Numbered from the stretch's first letter, positions 1 to 8,302 are shown. The stretch: DNA of 64,000 nucleotides from LMUY01 sp964244585 (GCA_964244585.1 CAXTJM010000009.1:62001-126000); one strand, 5' to 3'. The notes: a model not told the origin generated them from the letters alone. Numbers and translations are program-made.

Positions 1-447
1 CGTGGTAAGGCGGGCGAACGCGACGGTGGTGTCGACCAGCCGCTCGGCCCGGCGGCCGTCCGGTGCGATCACGACCACGGCGGTGAGAACGTGATGGCGG
101 CGGCCGGACAACGCGGCCAGGCAGTCCGCCACCTGCGCAGCGTCCACGGCCTTGGGCAGGATACGTCGGCCGAGCGCGACGACGGTGTCCGCCGCCAGAG
201 TGAAACCGCCCGTCACATGGGCGGCCGCCGCCTTCTCCCGCGCCAGGCGCTGGGCATGGAGCCGTGGCACCTCGGCGGGCCGCGGCGTCTCGTCGATGTC
301 GGCGGGGCGGACTTGATCGGGCACGACCCCGATCTGTGCCAGCAGGCCGAGCCGGCGTGGGCTCGCGGAGGCAAGCGTCAGCAGGGCGCCAGCGACTTGT
401 CCGCGATCACTTGAAACGGAAGGTGATCCGGCCCTTGGAGAGATCAT
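1..447 (-). CDS. maf: Maf family nucleotide pyrophosphatase, 3' part cut by the window edge
   Basis: Maf proteins are cytoplasmic nucleoside-triphosphate pyrophosphatases that hydrolyse non-canonical or modified nucleotides. Reading leftward, the frame gives the family signature LASASPRRLGLLAQIGV near the N-terminus and LAADTVVALGRRILPKA in the middle, with the acidic D that binds metal. It runs off the left edge, so only the first two thirds are visible. The only in-frame ATG is at 447, inside infA, giving about 22 residues before LASASPRR. Known family members have only a few residues there, so a CTG start closer to the motif is possible. It follows infA in the same direction with overlap, an order common in alphaproteobacteria. 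The identification is secure; the start is uncertain. Confidence 0.85.
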   Translation of the reverse strand, partial: MISPRAGSPSVSSDRGQVAGALLTLASASPRRLGLLAQIGVVPDQVRPADIDETPRPAEVPRLHAQRLAREKAAAAHVTGGFTLAADTVVALGRRILPKAVDAAQVADCLAALSGRRHHVLTAVVVIAPDGRRAERLVDTTVAFARLTT

Positions 448-625
448 AGGGCGTCATCTCGACGTTCACCCGGTCTCCGGCGAGCACGCGGATGCGGTTC
501 TTGCGCATCTTCCCGGAGGTGTGCGCGAGGATGCTGTGCTCGTTATCCAATTTGACGCGGAACATCGCGTTCGGCAGCAGCTCCAGCACGGTGCCGCTGA
601 ATTCAATCATATCCTCTTTAGACAT
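407..625 (-). CDS. infA: Translation initiation factor IF-1
   Basis: IF-1 binds the ribosomal A site during initiation. The 72-residue product starting MSKEDMIEFSGTVLELLPN is a full-length, single OB-fold protein, with the usual SGKMRKNRIRVLAGD loop and a C-terminal ITFRFK. An in-frame ATG or extension six codons upstream exists, but the canonical family N-terminus MSKEDMIEF fixes the start at 625. It is in the same direction as hisD upstream and maf downstream. A sigma-70-like element is visible at 664-692, inside the end of hisD, so it may have its own promoter. Confidence 0.97.
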   Translation of the reverse strand: MSKEDMIEFSGTVLELLPNAMFRVKLDNEHSILAHTSGKMRKNRIRVLAGDRVNVEMTPYDLSKGRITFRFK

Positions 626-663
626 GCATGGTCCTGGTCGCACCTCGGCTGTTGACGGGCCGG

Positions 664-692
664 AACATGATGTTGCAGCCGCGCTGGGTCAA
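664..692 (-). promoter_or_regulatory. Possible sigma-70 promoter for infA
   Basis: On the minus strand TTGACC (87-92 of the 600 block, i.e. 687-692) and CATGTT (664-669) are separated by exactly 17 bases, about 40 bases upstream of the infA ATG. The -35 matches five of six consensus positions and the -10 about half. It overlaps the hisD stop codon region. This is a visual match only. Confidence 0.35.
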
Positions 693-1987
693 GCGTGGGG
701 TGGCTGTCCCAGGCGCATGGCGACACTGCGGGCGTGCGCCTGCAAGCCCTCCGCCTCCGCCAGCGCCACGGCGGCCGGTCCGATCAGGCGCAGCGACTCC
801 TGGCCGGCCTGCACCCAGGTGGTCCGCTTGAGGAAATCGTATACCGACAATCCGGACGCGAAACGGGCGGTGCGTCCGGTTGGCAGCACATGGTTCGGAC
901 CGGCCACGTAGTCGCCAACCGCCTCCGGACAGTCAGAGCCGAGGAAGGCGGCGCCGCAATGCCGTATGCGCGCGAACAAGGCGGCGGGGTCGGCCACCAT
1001 GACCTGGAGGTGCTCCGGCGCGAGCTGGTCAGTCAACGCGGCGCCTTCGCTCCAATCGCGCACCAGGATGATGCATCCATGGTCGCGCCAGGACTGCGCA
1101 GCCTCCGGACGGGTCAGGCTGTGCAGCTCGGTGTCGACCGCCCGGGCCACAGCCTCCGCCAAGGCCGGGTCGTCGGTCAGCAGGATCGCCTGGGCAGTTT
1201 CGTCATGCTCGGCCTGGGCCAGCAGGTCGACAGCCACGCGCCGCGGGTCGGCCGTGCCGTCCGCGAGGATGACGACCTCCGACGGCCCGGCAATGCCGTC
1301 GATGCCAACCCGACCGAAGACCTGGCGCTTGGCCTCCGCGACGTAGGCGTTGCCGGGACCGACGATCCGGTCCACGGGGGGGATCGTTGCCGTGCCGAAG
1401 GCCATGGCCGCCACGGCCTGTGCCCCGCCGACCCGGTAGATCTCGGTCACTCCTGCCCGGCGCGCCGCGGCCAGCACCAGCGGGTTGAGCGCGCCGCCTG
1501 GGGTGGGCACGCACATCGCCAGCCTGGCGACACCGGCGACGCGGGCGGGGATGGCGTTCATCAGCACAGAGGAGGGATAGGCTGCCTTGCCGCCGGGCAC
1601 GTACAGGCCGACCGCGTCCAAGGCGGTCCACCGCATGCCCATCCGCACGCCGGCCGCGTCGGTCGTGTCGATGTCCTGCGGCAATTGCAGGCGATGGAAC
1701 GCCTCGATGCGCGTTGCGGCGAGGTCCACGGCCGCGGCCAATTTGGGCGGAACCGCGTTGGCGGCGGCGTCGATCTCGTCGGCGCCGATTCGCAACCCGG
1801 CGGCCGTGACCGGATGGTGATCATACTGCGTGGTCAGCTCGCAAAGCGCAGCATCGCCCCGCGTGCGGACCGCGTCCAGGATCGCAGCGACGGGTTGGTC
1901 TACGCGGGCCGTTGTGTCGCGCGCCTGCTGCAGCAAGGCTTGGAACGCTGCGGTAAAGCCAGGCCCGCCGCTATCGAGCCGAATCAT
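689..1987 (-). CDS. hisD: Histidinol dehydrogenase
   Basis: HisD performs the last two steps of histidine synthesis, oxidising L-histidinol to L-histidine with NAD and a bound zinc. The 432-residue product has the family length. It carries VPGGKAAYPSSVLMNAIPA, the zinc/substrate segment AEHDETAQAILLT, and ALTDQLAPEHLQVM with the catalytic histidine region. The start MIRLDSGG overlaps the hisG stop in an ATGA arrangement, so the two are probably translationally coupled. The hisG-hisD-infA order is a common alphaproteobacterial arrangement. Confidence 0.97.
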   Translation of the reverse strand: MIRLDSGGPGFTAAFQALLQQARDTTARVDQPVAAILDAVRTRGDAALCELTTQYDHHPVTAAGLRIGADEIDAAANAVPPKLAAAVDLAATRIEAFHRLQLPQDIDTTDAAGVRMGMRWTALDAVGLYVPGGKAAYPSSVLMNAIPARVAGVARLAMCVPTPGGALNPLVLAAARRAGVTEIYRVGGAQAVAAMAFGTATIPPVDRIVGPGNAYVAEAKRQVFGRVGIDGIAGPSEVVILADGTADPRRVAVDLLAQAEHDETAQAILLTDDPALAEAVARAVDTELHSLTRPEAAQSWRDHGCIILVRDWSEGAALTDQLAPEHLQVMVADPAALFARIRHCGAAFLGSDCPEAVGDYVAGPNHVLPTGRTARFASGLSVYDFLKRTTWVQAGQESLRLIGPAAVALAEAEGLQAHARSVAMRLGQPPHA

Positions 1988-2676
1988 GCGGCAAGCGCTG
2001 CCCGGAACCGTCCGATCCAGGCACCGATGGCTTCGGGGTGGGTCTTCAGCGCGGTGCGGTTGACCACGAGGCGGCTGGAGATCCGGGCGATGACCTCGCT
2101 CTCGCGCAGCCCGTTGGCGGCGAGGGTAGAGCCGGTCTGCACCAGGTCCACGATCAGCCGGGACAGGCCGAGCCCCGGCGCCAATTCCATCGCACCGTTT
2201 AGATGGACGACGTCGGCATGGATGCCGCGCGTGGCGAAGTGGCGCCGGGCGATGTTGGGATATTTCGTCGCGACCCGCACGCGCGACCACGACCGTGTTT
2301 CGGCCGTGTCGATCCAATCGCCGGGGCCGGCGACGCTCACCCGGCAATGCCCGATGTCGAGGTCCAATGGGGCATACAACTCGGGATAGTCGAACTCCAT
2401 CAGCACGTCGGATCCGCAAATGCCGATCTGCGCTCCGCCGAAGGCCACGAAGGTGGCGACGTCGAACGGACGCACCCGCACCACGTCCAACAGCGGGTCG
2501 TCGGTGGGAAAGCGCAGCCTGCGGGAATTCTCGTCCTGGTAGTCCGCGGCAGGATGGATGCCTGCCCGGGCGAGCAGGCCAACGCACTCGCCAAGAATAC
2601 GGCCTTTCGGCAAGGCCAGGACGATCGGCGCCGTCTGCTCGGGGACCAGCATGGCTGCCGGGAAAAACGCAGTCAT
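1984..2676 (-). CDS. hisG: ATP phosphoribosyltransferase, short form
   Basis: HisG condenses ATP with PRPP, the first and feedback-controlled step of histidine synthesis. The sequence shows LALPKGRILGECVGLL near the N-terminus, GICGSDVLMEF, and the PRPP loop LVQTGSTLAANGL. At 230 residues it is the short form that lacks the C-terminal regulatory domain. Short HisG normally needs HisZ, and no hisZ is in this window. I chose ATG at 2676 because GAGG lies about six bases upstream; an internal ATG at 2652 has no ribosome site. Its stop overlaps hisD by four bases. Confidence 0.95.
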   Translation of the reverse strand: MTAFFPAAMLVPEQTAPIVLALPKGRILGECVGLLARAGIHPAADYQDENSRRLRFPTDDPLLDVVRVRPFDVATFVAFGGAQIGICGSDVLMEFDYPELYAPLDLDIGHCRVSVAGPGDWIDTAETRSWSRVRVATKYPNIARRHFATRGIHADVVHLNGAMELAPGLGLSRLIVDLVQTGSTLAANGLRESEVIARISSRLVVNRTALKTHPEAIGAWIGRFRAALAA

Positions 2677-2774
2677 CGATGCCTCGGGACCAAGGTGCGG
2701 CTGCGTAGCACCAGCGCGAAGAGGGAGCCAGGCTGCGGCCACGGGGCTGGGATGCCCCATGGCCATGCTTGGCG

Positions 2775-3098
2775 CTAGCGGACGTTCCCGTACGAGGGAG
2801 CGCCCAAGCCGGGGCAGGAACATTGTGCGCCGACCGGCAATTGCTGCGGCAGCTGGCAAGTGTACACGCCGGCGTAGCAGGTCACACCGAAGGCCACCTG
2901 CTGCACCGGTGCGCTTGGCGGTGCATAGCCCTGGCCCTGGCTATAACCGGGCGCGACATAAGCGGGATTGGCCACCGGCGGCGCATAGCCCGGCGTATAG
3001 GCGACCGGTCCCGGGGCCGGCGCCCCGACACAGCCCGAGAGCCCGACCATTACGGCCATCGCCGCGGACCCGGCGACACAGCGGGCAAGATGATGCAT
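2775..3098 (-). CDS. Small Pro/Tyr/Gly-rich lipoprotein, unknown function
   Basis: A 107-residue predicted lipoprotein. The N-terminus has a basic start, a hydrophobic stretch AAMAVMVGL, and a lipobox LSGC, with Cys at about residue 23. The mature part is rich in Pro, Tyr, Gly and Ala (for example YTPGYAPPVANPAYVAPGY). It ends with a cysteine-bearing tail (VTCYAG, YTCQLP, AQCSCPG) that could form disulfides in the periplasm. I recognise no domain. It lies between hisG and a mannose-1-phosphate guanylyltransferase, both in the same direction, with about 50-100 base gaps, so it may be its own unit. Confidence 0.75.
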   Translation of the reverse strand: MHHLARCVAGSAAMAVMVGLSGCVGAPAPGPVAYTPGYAPPVANPAYVAPGYSQGQGYAPPSAPVQQVAFGVTCYAGVYTCQLPQQLPVGAQCSCPGLGAPSYGNVR

Positions 3099-3152
3099 CG
3101 GCGATCTCCTTCAACGGGGCTCCAAAGCGCGAGCTGGGCCGAAGTTCAATCC

Positions 3153-4622
3153 TCAGCTTCGGCCATAAGTATCCTCGAAGCGGACGATGTCGTCCTCGCC
3201 GAGATACGAGCCCGACTGCACTTCGATCAGGGTCAGCGGGATGCGCCCGGGGTTGAACATGCGGTGGACGGTGCCGAGCGGGAGGTAGATGCTCTCGTTT
3301 TCCCGCACCATCACCTCCTCCTCGTCGCGGGTGACGATGGCGGTGCCGTTCACCACCACCCAATGTTCCGCCCGGTGGAAGTGCTTCTGCAGGCTCAGCT
3401 TGTGGCCGGGCGTCACCACGATCCGCTTCACCTGGAAGCGTTCGCCCATGATGAGGCGCTCGTAGAACCCCCACGGACGATAGACGCGGTTATGCGCCAC
3501 CGCCTCGTTCCGCCCCGCCGCTTTCAGGCGGTCCACCACCTTCTTGACGTCCTGGGCGCGGTCCCGATGCATCGCCAGCACCGCGTCCTCCGTCACCACC
3601 ACGACGGCATCCTTGAGGCCGACCACCGCGGTCATGATGCCGTCGCTGCGGGCGTAGCAGTGGGTCGAGCCTTCCAGCAGAACGTCGCCGACCGCCACGT
3701 TGCCGCTGGCATCCTTCTCGCCCAAATCCCATAGCGCGCTCCACGACCCGACATCGGACCAGCGCATCGCCGCCGGCACCACCGCGATCCGGTGCGTCCG
3801 CTCGGCCACCGCGTAGTCGAGGCTGATGTTCGGGCTGGCGAGGAACGCCTCCGCCTGAAGCCGGATGAAGTCGAGGTCGTGCGACGCACCCTCCAGCGCC
3901 CGGCGCACGGCGGACAGCACCTCCGGCGCGTGAAGCTGAAGCTCCTCCAGCATGGTCTCTGCCGTGAACACGAACATGCCGGCGTTCCACAGCGCGCCGT
4001 CGGCCACCAGCTTGGCCGCGCCGTGCGCGTCCGGCTTCTCGATGAAACGGGCGACGGCATGGACCCCCGTCACGCCCTCGATCGGCTCCCCAACCTCCAT
4101 GTAGCCATAGCCGATTTCGGGGCCTGTCGCCTTCATGCCCAGCGTCACGATGCGGCCGGCCCGCGCCCCGGCCACCGCGTGGGCAAGGATTTCGTGCAGC
4201 GTGTCGACGTCGCCGATCGCCGCGTCGGCCGGCATCATCCAGATGACCGACTGCGGATCCGCCTGGGCCACCAGCAAGGCGGCCGCCGCAACGGCCGGGG
4301 CGGAGTTGCGCCCGCTCGGCTCCAACACGATCCGGGCATTCGTGACGCCGGCGTCGCGCAACTGCTCCGCAACCAGGAACCGGTGCTCCTGGTTGCAGAC
4401 CACGACGGGGGCGGCGAACCCCTTGCCCCGACCCCGCAACGCAGTTTCGACGATCATCGACCGATCGTGGTTCAACAGGCCCCAGAACTGCTTGGGGAAG
4501 CTTTCGCGCGACACTGGCCACAGCCGCGTTCCGGAGCCGCCCGACAGGATCACCGGCACTACATCGCCCAACCCGGCCATCGCGACAGGCGCGGGGGTGA
4601 CATCGGCGAGGTGAGTATCCAT
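3153..4622 (-). CDS. Mannose-1-phosphate guanylyltransferase / mannose-6-phosphate isomerase
   Basis: This bifunctional type II enzyme makes GDP-mannose from GTP and mannose-1-phosphate and also interconverts fructose-6-phosphate and mannose-6-phosphate, supplying exopolysaccharide or LPS sugars. Residues 28-36 are the nucleotidyltransferase signature GGSGTRLWP, followed by SRESFPKQF. FIEKPDA marks the middle. The last 130 residues are the cupin isomerase domain, with RPWGFYERL and the metal-binding GHKLSLQKHFHRAEHW. The 489-residue length fits AlgA/ManC/CpsB. ATG at 4622 gives the expected N-terminus. It diverges from the small gene at 4757. No other polysaccharide genes are adjacent. Confidence 0.93.
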   Translation of the reverse strand: MDTHLADVTPAPVAMAGLGDVVPVILSGGSGTRLWPVSRESFPKQFWGLLNHDRSMIVETALRGRGKGFAAPVVVCNQEHRFLVAEQLRDAGVTNARIVLEPSGRNSAPAVAAAALLVAQADPQSVIWMMPADAAIGDVDTLHEILAHAVAGARAGRIVTLGMKATGPEIGYGYMEVGEPIEGVTGVHAVARFIEKPDAHGAAKLVADGALWNAGMFVFTAETMLEELQLHAPEVLSAVRRALEGASHDLDFIRLQAEAFLASPNISLDYAVAERTHRIAVVPAAMRWSDVGSWSALWDLGEKDASGNVAVGDVLLEGSTHCYARSDGIMTAVVGLKDAVVVVTEDAVLAMHRDRAQDVKKVVDRLKAAGRNEAVAHNRVYRPWGFYERLIMGERFQVKRIVVTPGHKLSLQKHFHRAEHWVVVNGTAIVTRDEEEVMVRENESIYLPLGTVHRMFNPGRIPLTLIEVQSGSYLGEDDIVRFEDTYGRS

Positions 4623-4756
4623 GACAGCTCCGACCAAGACATTGTGATCTGCCTCAGTCCCTACCGGGCGTGCTCCCGCTTGTCCATGTTTTGCCGCTGG
4701 GCCAGTCCGACTTGTCGCATGACGCAGCCGCGCCCACTCTCGCGGGTGCAGCATGG

Positions 4757-4948
4757 ATGGAATTGCGCATGGAACGCCCGAACGACCCGCAGGCCGCCAC
4801 GGAGGCGGTCCCGGGCCTACAGATCCGCATCGGCTCCGGTGCGCCCGGCGGCGGCAGGCTGCACAACTCGGACGACCAGCCCGATGAGAGATTTCTGGAA
4901 CAGGGCGTGCAAGCCCTGTCCCGCCTCGCGCTGGACCTGTTGTCGTGA
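4757..4948 (+). CDS. Small conserved-looking protein upstream of ketopantoate reductase, unknown
   Basis: A 63-residue, acidic, Gly/Pro-containing protein starting MELRMERPNDPQ and ending QALSRLALDLLS. No domain or membrane segment is visible. The stop TGA overlaps the GTG start of the downstream reductase (GTGA), which suggests translational coupling and is the main reason to think it is real. A second in-frame ATG at 4769 is an equally good start. A longer frame reaches back to 4670 but has no ribosome site there. Function unknown. Confidence 0.5.
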   Translation: MELRMERPNDPQAATEAVPGLQIRIGSGAPGGGRLHNSDDQPDERFLEQGVQALSRLALDLLS

Positions 4949-5922
4949 GGATCTGCGTATTCGGCGCCGGTGCCGTCGGGGGCCATGTGGCCGGGCGGCT
5001 GGCGCAAGGCGGGGCGGATGTGTCGGTGGTCGCGCGCGGGCCGCATCTGGCAGCGATCCAGGCAAACGGCCTGGAAATCCGCGCGCCGGATGCGACCTTC
5101 CGGGCCAGGGTCACGGCGAGCCAGGACGCCGCCGAACTCGGCCCACAGGATGCGGTCATCGTCACGCTGAAGGCGCCCGGCCTGCCGTCGGCCGTCGCGT
5201 CGATCGAGCCGCTGCTGGGACCGGAGACCGCGGTCGTGTTCGCCATGAACGGCATTCCGTGGTGGTATTTCTACCAGGAGGGCGGTCCGCATGACGGTCG
5301 CCGCCTCGATCGCCTGGACCCGGGCGGCACGGTCTGGGACACGCTCGGGCCGCAGCGCGCGATCGGCGGCGTCATCCATTCGGCTTGCACCGTCGTGGCG
5401 CCGGGCGTGATCCAGGTCGCCAACGCCACCAACCGCATCACCCTGGGTGAGCCGGATGGGACCATGTCCCCGCGCGCCGCGGCGATCGCTGCCGCCTTGC
5501 GCGCCGGCGGCATGAGCAGCGAGCCCGTTGCGGATATCCGCACCCGCATCTGGGCGAAGCTGATGCTGAACATCAGCTCCGGCCCCATGGGCGTGCTGAC
5601 GGGATTGCCGGGCCGCCTCCTGTTCGCCGAGACGCCCTGTCGGGACGCGCTGCGCCGCATCGTGGCGGAGGTCGTCGCCGTGGCCGCGGCGATGGGATGC
5701 GCCGTCCAGGCCGATACGGAGGCGCAGATCGCCAACTCGCTCAAGCTGATGCACACCTCCAGCATCGTGCAGGATTTGCAGTTGGGCCGCCCGATGGAGA
5801 TCGACGCGATCTTCGTGCAGCCGCTAGAGCTGGCCCGGCTCGTCGGGGTGCCGACGCCGACGCTGGACCTGCTGGTGACCCTGGCGCAGCTCCGGAGCCG
5901 GGCCGCGGGACTATATGCCTGA
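4945..5922 (+). CDS. 2-dehydropantoate 2-reductase (ketopantoate reductase family)
   Basis: Members reduce ketopantoate to pantoate with NADPH in pantothenate/CoA synthesis; many genomes hold paralogues with other substrates. The N-terminus has the Rossmann motif GAGAVGG (residues 6-12). The protein also shows FAMNGIPWWYF with the substrate Asn region, and RIWAKLMLNISSGPMGVLTG containing the catalytic Lys. Length is 325, as in the PanE/ApbA family. The start is GTG, overlapping the stop of the preceding small gene. No panB/panC lies nearby, so the exact substrate is not assured. Confidence 0.88.
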   Translation: MRICVFGAGAVGGHVAGRLAQGGADVSVVARGPHLAAIQANGLEIRAPDATFRARVTASQDAAELGPQDAVIVTLKAPGLPSAVASIEPLLGPETAVVFAMNGIPWWYFYQEGGPHDGRRLDRLDPGGTVWDTLGPQRAIGGVIHSACTVVAPGVIQVANATNRITLGEPDGTMSPRAAAIAAALRAGGMSSEPVADIRTRIWAKLMLNISSGPMGVLTGLPGRLLFAETPCRDALRRIVAEVVAVAAAMGCAVQADTEAQIANSLKLMHTSSIVQDLQLGRPMEIDAIFVQPLELARLVGVPTPTLDLLVTLAQLRSRAAGLYA

Positions 5923-5990
5923 CCGGCGTGAGCCAGTGAAAAGCACGTGTCGTAGAACGTAAGCGGTGGCTCGCCCTACTGGCACGTGGG

Positions 5991-6330
5991 TCAAGTTTCG
6001 ATGAAGGGTACACCGCCATGCGCGGCGATCAACTGTGTGTTCGTCGCCGTCAGGGCGTCGCCATGCGTGAGAGAGAAGATCGTGCTGTAGGAACTGGCGG
6101 CTGTCAGACCATACGGGTTCTAGCTCTGGTCGGCACATAGCCCCGCAGGACATCCACCGAGCGGGGTCCGCTGCAAATGCCGACTCGCTTGCGAAGGCAG
6201 AGGCGTTCGCAGCCTGTGCCTCGGTAGACGCCGCAACACACAGCCGCGCCCTGTGCGTCCGGTGCACGGCCGAGGATGTTCTGGTACACCCACGCCACGT
6301 AGTGGCCGGCATCTATGCCGGGGAGCTTGG
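5991..6330 (-). pseudogene. Decayed remnant resembling a DUF4214-type protein
   Basis: There is no intact gene between the reductase and the DUF429-like gene. Reading leftward, one frame gives AGHYVAWVYQNILGRAPDAQG. This closely fits the DUF4214 repeat pattern (YV..LY.N.LGRAPDA.G) found in secreted calcium-binding and surface proteins. Another frame then gives ANASAFASESAF, and a third reads YGLTAASSYSTIFSLTHGDA to a TGA at 5991-5993, preceded by an in-frame TAG. The three fragments in consecutive frames suggest an ancestral C-terminal region broken by frameshifts and a stop. Boundaries are approximate, and the first fragment overlaps the end of the neighbouring gene. Confidence 0.4.
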
Positions 6331-7242
6331 CTCCGCCTGGCCGAGGACCCAGCCTTCCCACCGCTGTATCCATCGGTCCTGCGGCGCCGTGTCGGCGCGC
6401 TGTCCGGCCAGCACGCCCAGCAGGCAGAGCAAGCCGAGTACGCTGTCGAACCGGTCTTCGGCCGCTGCGTCGCCACCGAACCCGGCGGCCAGCGCGGCTG
6501 CCAAGGCCGGCGTGCCTGCTGCGCCCAGCCTCGCCATCACGGTGCAAAGCGGGCCTTGCAAGGCGGCACGGTCGGCCTGGCGCCGCTTGCTGCCGCCCAT
6601 GCGCAGGCCGAGTTGGCGCATCGCCTCGGCCGGGTAGGTTTCGGCGACGGCGACGCGGCCCGGACGCAGCAGCGACAGCAAGGGACCGTCGAACGGCCAT
6701 AATGAAGGTGGCGCCGCCGTGGCCAAGGCGGGGAGGAGCAGGTCGCGCCAGGCGGAGATCGCCGCCTTGCCGGATTGGTTGGCGCCCAGCGTCCAGAACA
6801 GCGGCGCCCCGGCCGGACGCTCCGCCGTGGCGCGGTCGCACTGCCTGGACAGGCCGGCGGCATCACCCAGCCCGAGCGCCGCGGCGTGCGACAGGCGCGT
6901 CATCCCGGCCGATCCGCGCTGCGGGTAGAACGGCTGGTCCGCGCTCAACTCCTCCAGCCTCGTGCAAACGGTGAAGAAGCGGGGCCGGTCCACCAGGCTG
7001 CGCAGGAAAGACGGGAAGTCGGCGGCGGTCGCATGCCGGGCGGCATAAAGCCGGGGCAGCCCCAACGGGAAATCCACGCCCAGTGCCACGGCCTCGCCGC
7101 CGGCGGTCAGCCGCCCGAACAACGTCGCCAGATCGCCCACCGGGCATGGCGCTTCGACTGTCCAGGCTCCGGGGCTGCCGGTCGCGACCGTCATCCACCG
7201 TTTGCGGGCGTCGATGCTCCAATCCGCGTGGGCGGCGATCAG
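6313..7242 (-). CDS. DUF429-like protein (predicted RNase H-fold nuclease), probable CTG start
   Basis: The protein shows the DUF429 pattern: GVDFPLGLPRLYAARH, AETYPAEAMRQLG with GSKRRQADR, and EDRFDSVLGLLC, each supplying a conserved acidic residue. The first ATG (7194) would remove the first strand, which usually carries an Asp. The frame continues upstream as IAAHADWSIDARKRW, exactly such a segment. In that extension no ATG, GTG or TTG occurs before a stop. The only start-like codon is CTG at 7242, overlapping the stop of the preceding small gene (CTGA), with purine-rich AAGAAGAAG just before it. From 7242 the product is 309 residues. The substrate is unknown. Confidence 0.7.
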   Translation of the reverse strand: MIAAHADWSIDARKRWMTVATGSPGAWTVEAPCPVGDLATLFGRLTAGGEAVALGVDFPLGLPRLYAARHATAADFPSFLRSLVDRPRFFTVCTRLEELSADQPFYPQRGSAGMTRLSHAAALGLGDAAGLSRQCDRATAERPAGAPLFWTLGANQSGKAAISAWRDLLLPALATAAPPSLWPFDGPLLSLLRPGRVAVAETYPAEAMRQLGLRMGGSKRRQADRAALQGPLCTVMARLGAAGTPALAAALAAGFGGDAAAEDRFDSVLGLLCLLGVLAGQRADTAPQDRWIQRWEGWVLGQAEPSSPA

Positions 7243-7463
7243 GGCTTCTTCTTGAGCGGCTGGTGCGCCCGGTCGAGCAGGCGGGAGAGCAGCCCGGGCT
7301 TGCGGGCCGGCTTGGCCGCGGGCATGCCAACGGGCCTAGACTGCTTCTGCTTCTGGTCGAGCCACTTGTCCAGCGACAAGCCCGCTTTCTGCGCCCGCTT
7401 GCGTTCGTACTCGCGCTGGGCGTCGGTCATGGTGCGGGCGGTCGGACGGGGTTCGATGGCCAT
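7239..7463 (-). CDS. Small basic charged protein, unknown function
   Basis: A 74-residue protein starting MAIEPRPTARTMTDAQREYERKR, rich in Lys, Arg and Gln, with a helical middle (AQREYERKRAQKAG, LDKWLDQKQKQ) and a C-terminal KKKP. It is likely cytoplasmic and may bind nucleic acid, but that is only inferred from charge. A TTG five codons upstream (7478) is an alternative start. It diverges from the SDR gene at 7508 and appears coupled to the downstream DUF429-like gene through overlapping stop and start codons. Confidence 0.6.
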   Translation of the reverse strand: MAIEPRPTARTMTDAQREYERKRAQKAGLSLDKWLDQKQKQSRPVGMPAAKPARKPGLLSRLLDRAHQPLKKKP

Positions 7464-7507
7464 GTCCGGTTTTGACAAAAGCCCTTAACCGGTTCAAGGC
7501 GTCGGAC

Positions 7508-8266
7508 ATGGATTTGCAGCTCAGCGGCAAGCGCGTGCTCGTCACCGGCGGCTCCAAGGGGATCGGGCGCGCTGCCGCCCTGGCGCTCGCCGCGGAGGGC
7601 TGCGACATCGTGCTTGCCGCCCGCGACCCGGCCATCCTGGCACAGGCGGCCGAACTCGTCCGCAGCCGCCACCAGGTGCGGGTCGAGACCATGTCCGCCG
7701 ATCTATCCCGGACAGCGGAGATCGAGCGCGTGGCCGGCGCGGTCGGCGCCATCGACGTGCTGGTGAACAACGCAGGGGCGATCCCGCCCGGGACGTTGCT
7801 GCAGGTGGACGACGCGCGGTGGCGTGCCGCGTGGGACCTGAAGGTCTTCGGCTTCATCGGGTTGACCCGTGCGCTCTACCCGGTGCTGCAGGGCCGTGCC
7901 GGCACCGTCGTCAACGTGATCGGGTCGGCCGGCGAGAGCTTCGATCCGGGCTACATCGCGGGCAGCGCCGGCAATGCCGCGCTGATGGCGTTCACCCGGG
8001 CTTTGGGCCGGGCTGCCCCGGCAGACGGAATGCGGGTGGTCGGGATCAATCCGGGGCCGGTGGCGACCGAACGGATGGAGATGCTGATGCGTGCCCGTGC
8101 GGACCGCGAACTGGGTGATCCCGCGCGTTGGGCCGACCTCACGCATGCCATGCCGTTCGGCCGCGCGGCGACCCCGCAGGAAATCGGCGACGCCGTCGCG
8201 TTCCTGGCAAGCCCGCGATCCGGCTACACCACGGGCACGATCCTGACCATCAACGGAGGGCGCTGA
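7508..8266 (+). CDS. Short-chain dehydrogenase/reductase with atypical active site
   Basis: A 252-residue classical SDR fold. The cofactor motif GGSKGIGRA lies at about residues 13-21, NNAG follows beta-4, and PGPVATERM and a C-terminal TGTILTINGG are present. The catalytic block normally reads YxxxK. Here it is GYIAGSAGNAALMAF, so Ser occupies the Lys position while Tyr is kept. I believe a subfamily of SDRs shares this change, but I cannot check it here. ATG at 7508 starts directly before the first strand (MDLQLSGKRVLVTGG). It is divergent from the small basic protein gene. Confidence 0.88.
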   Translation: MDLQLSGKRVLVTGGSKGIGRAAALALAAEGCDIVLAARDPAILAQAAELVRSRHQVRVETMSADLSRTAEIERVAGAVGAIDVLVNNAGAIPPGTLLQVDDARWRAAWDLKVFGFIGLTRALYPVLQGRAGTVVNVIGSAGESFDPGYIAGSAGNAALMAFTRALGRAAPADGMRVVGINPGPVATERMEMLMRARADRELGDPARWADLTHAMPFGRAATPQEIGDAVAFLASPRSGYTTGTILTINGGR

Positions 8267-8302
8267 GCTCCGCTCGCAGGATCGCCTGCGAGATGGAAGC
8301 CC

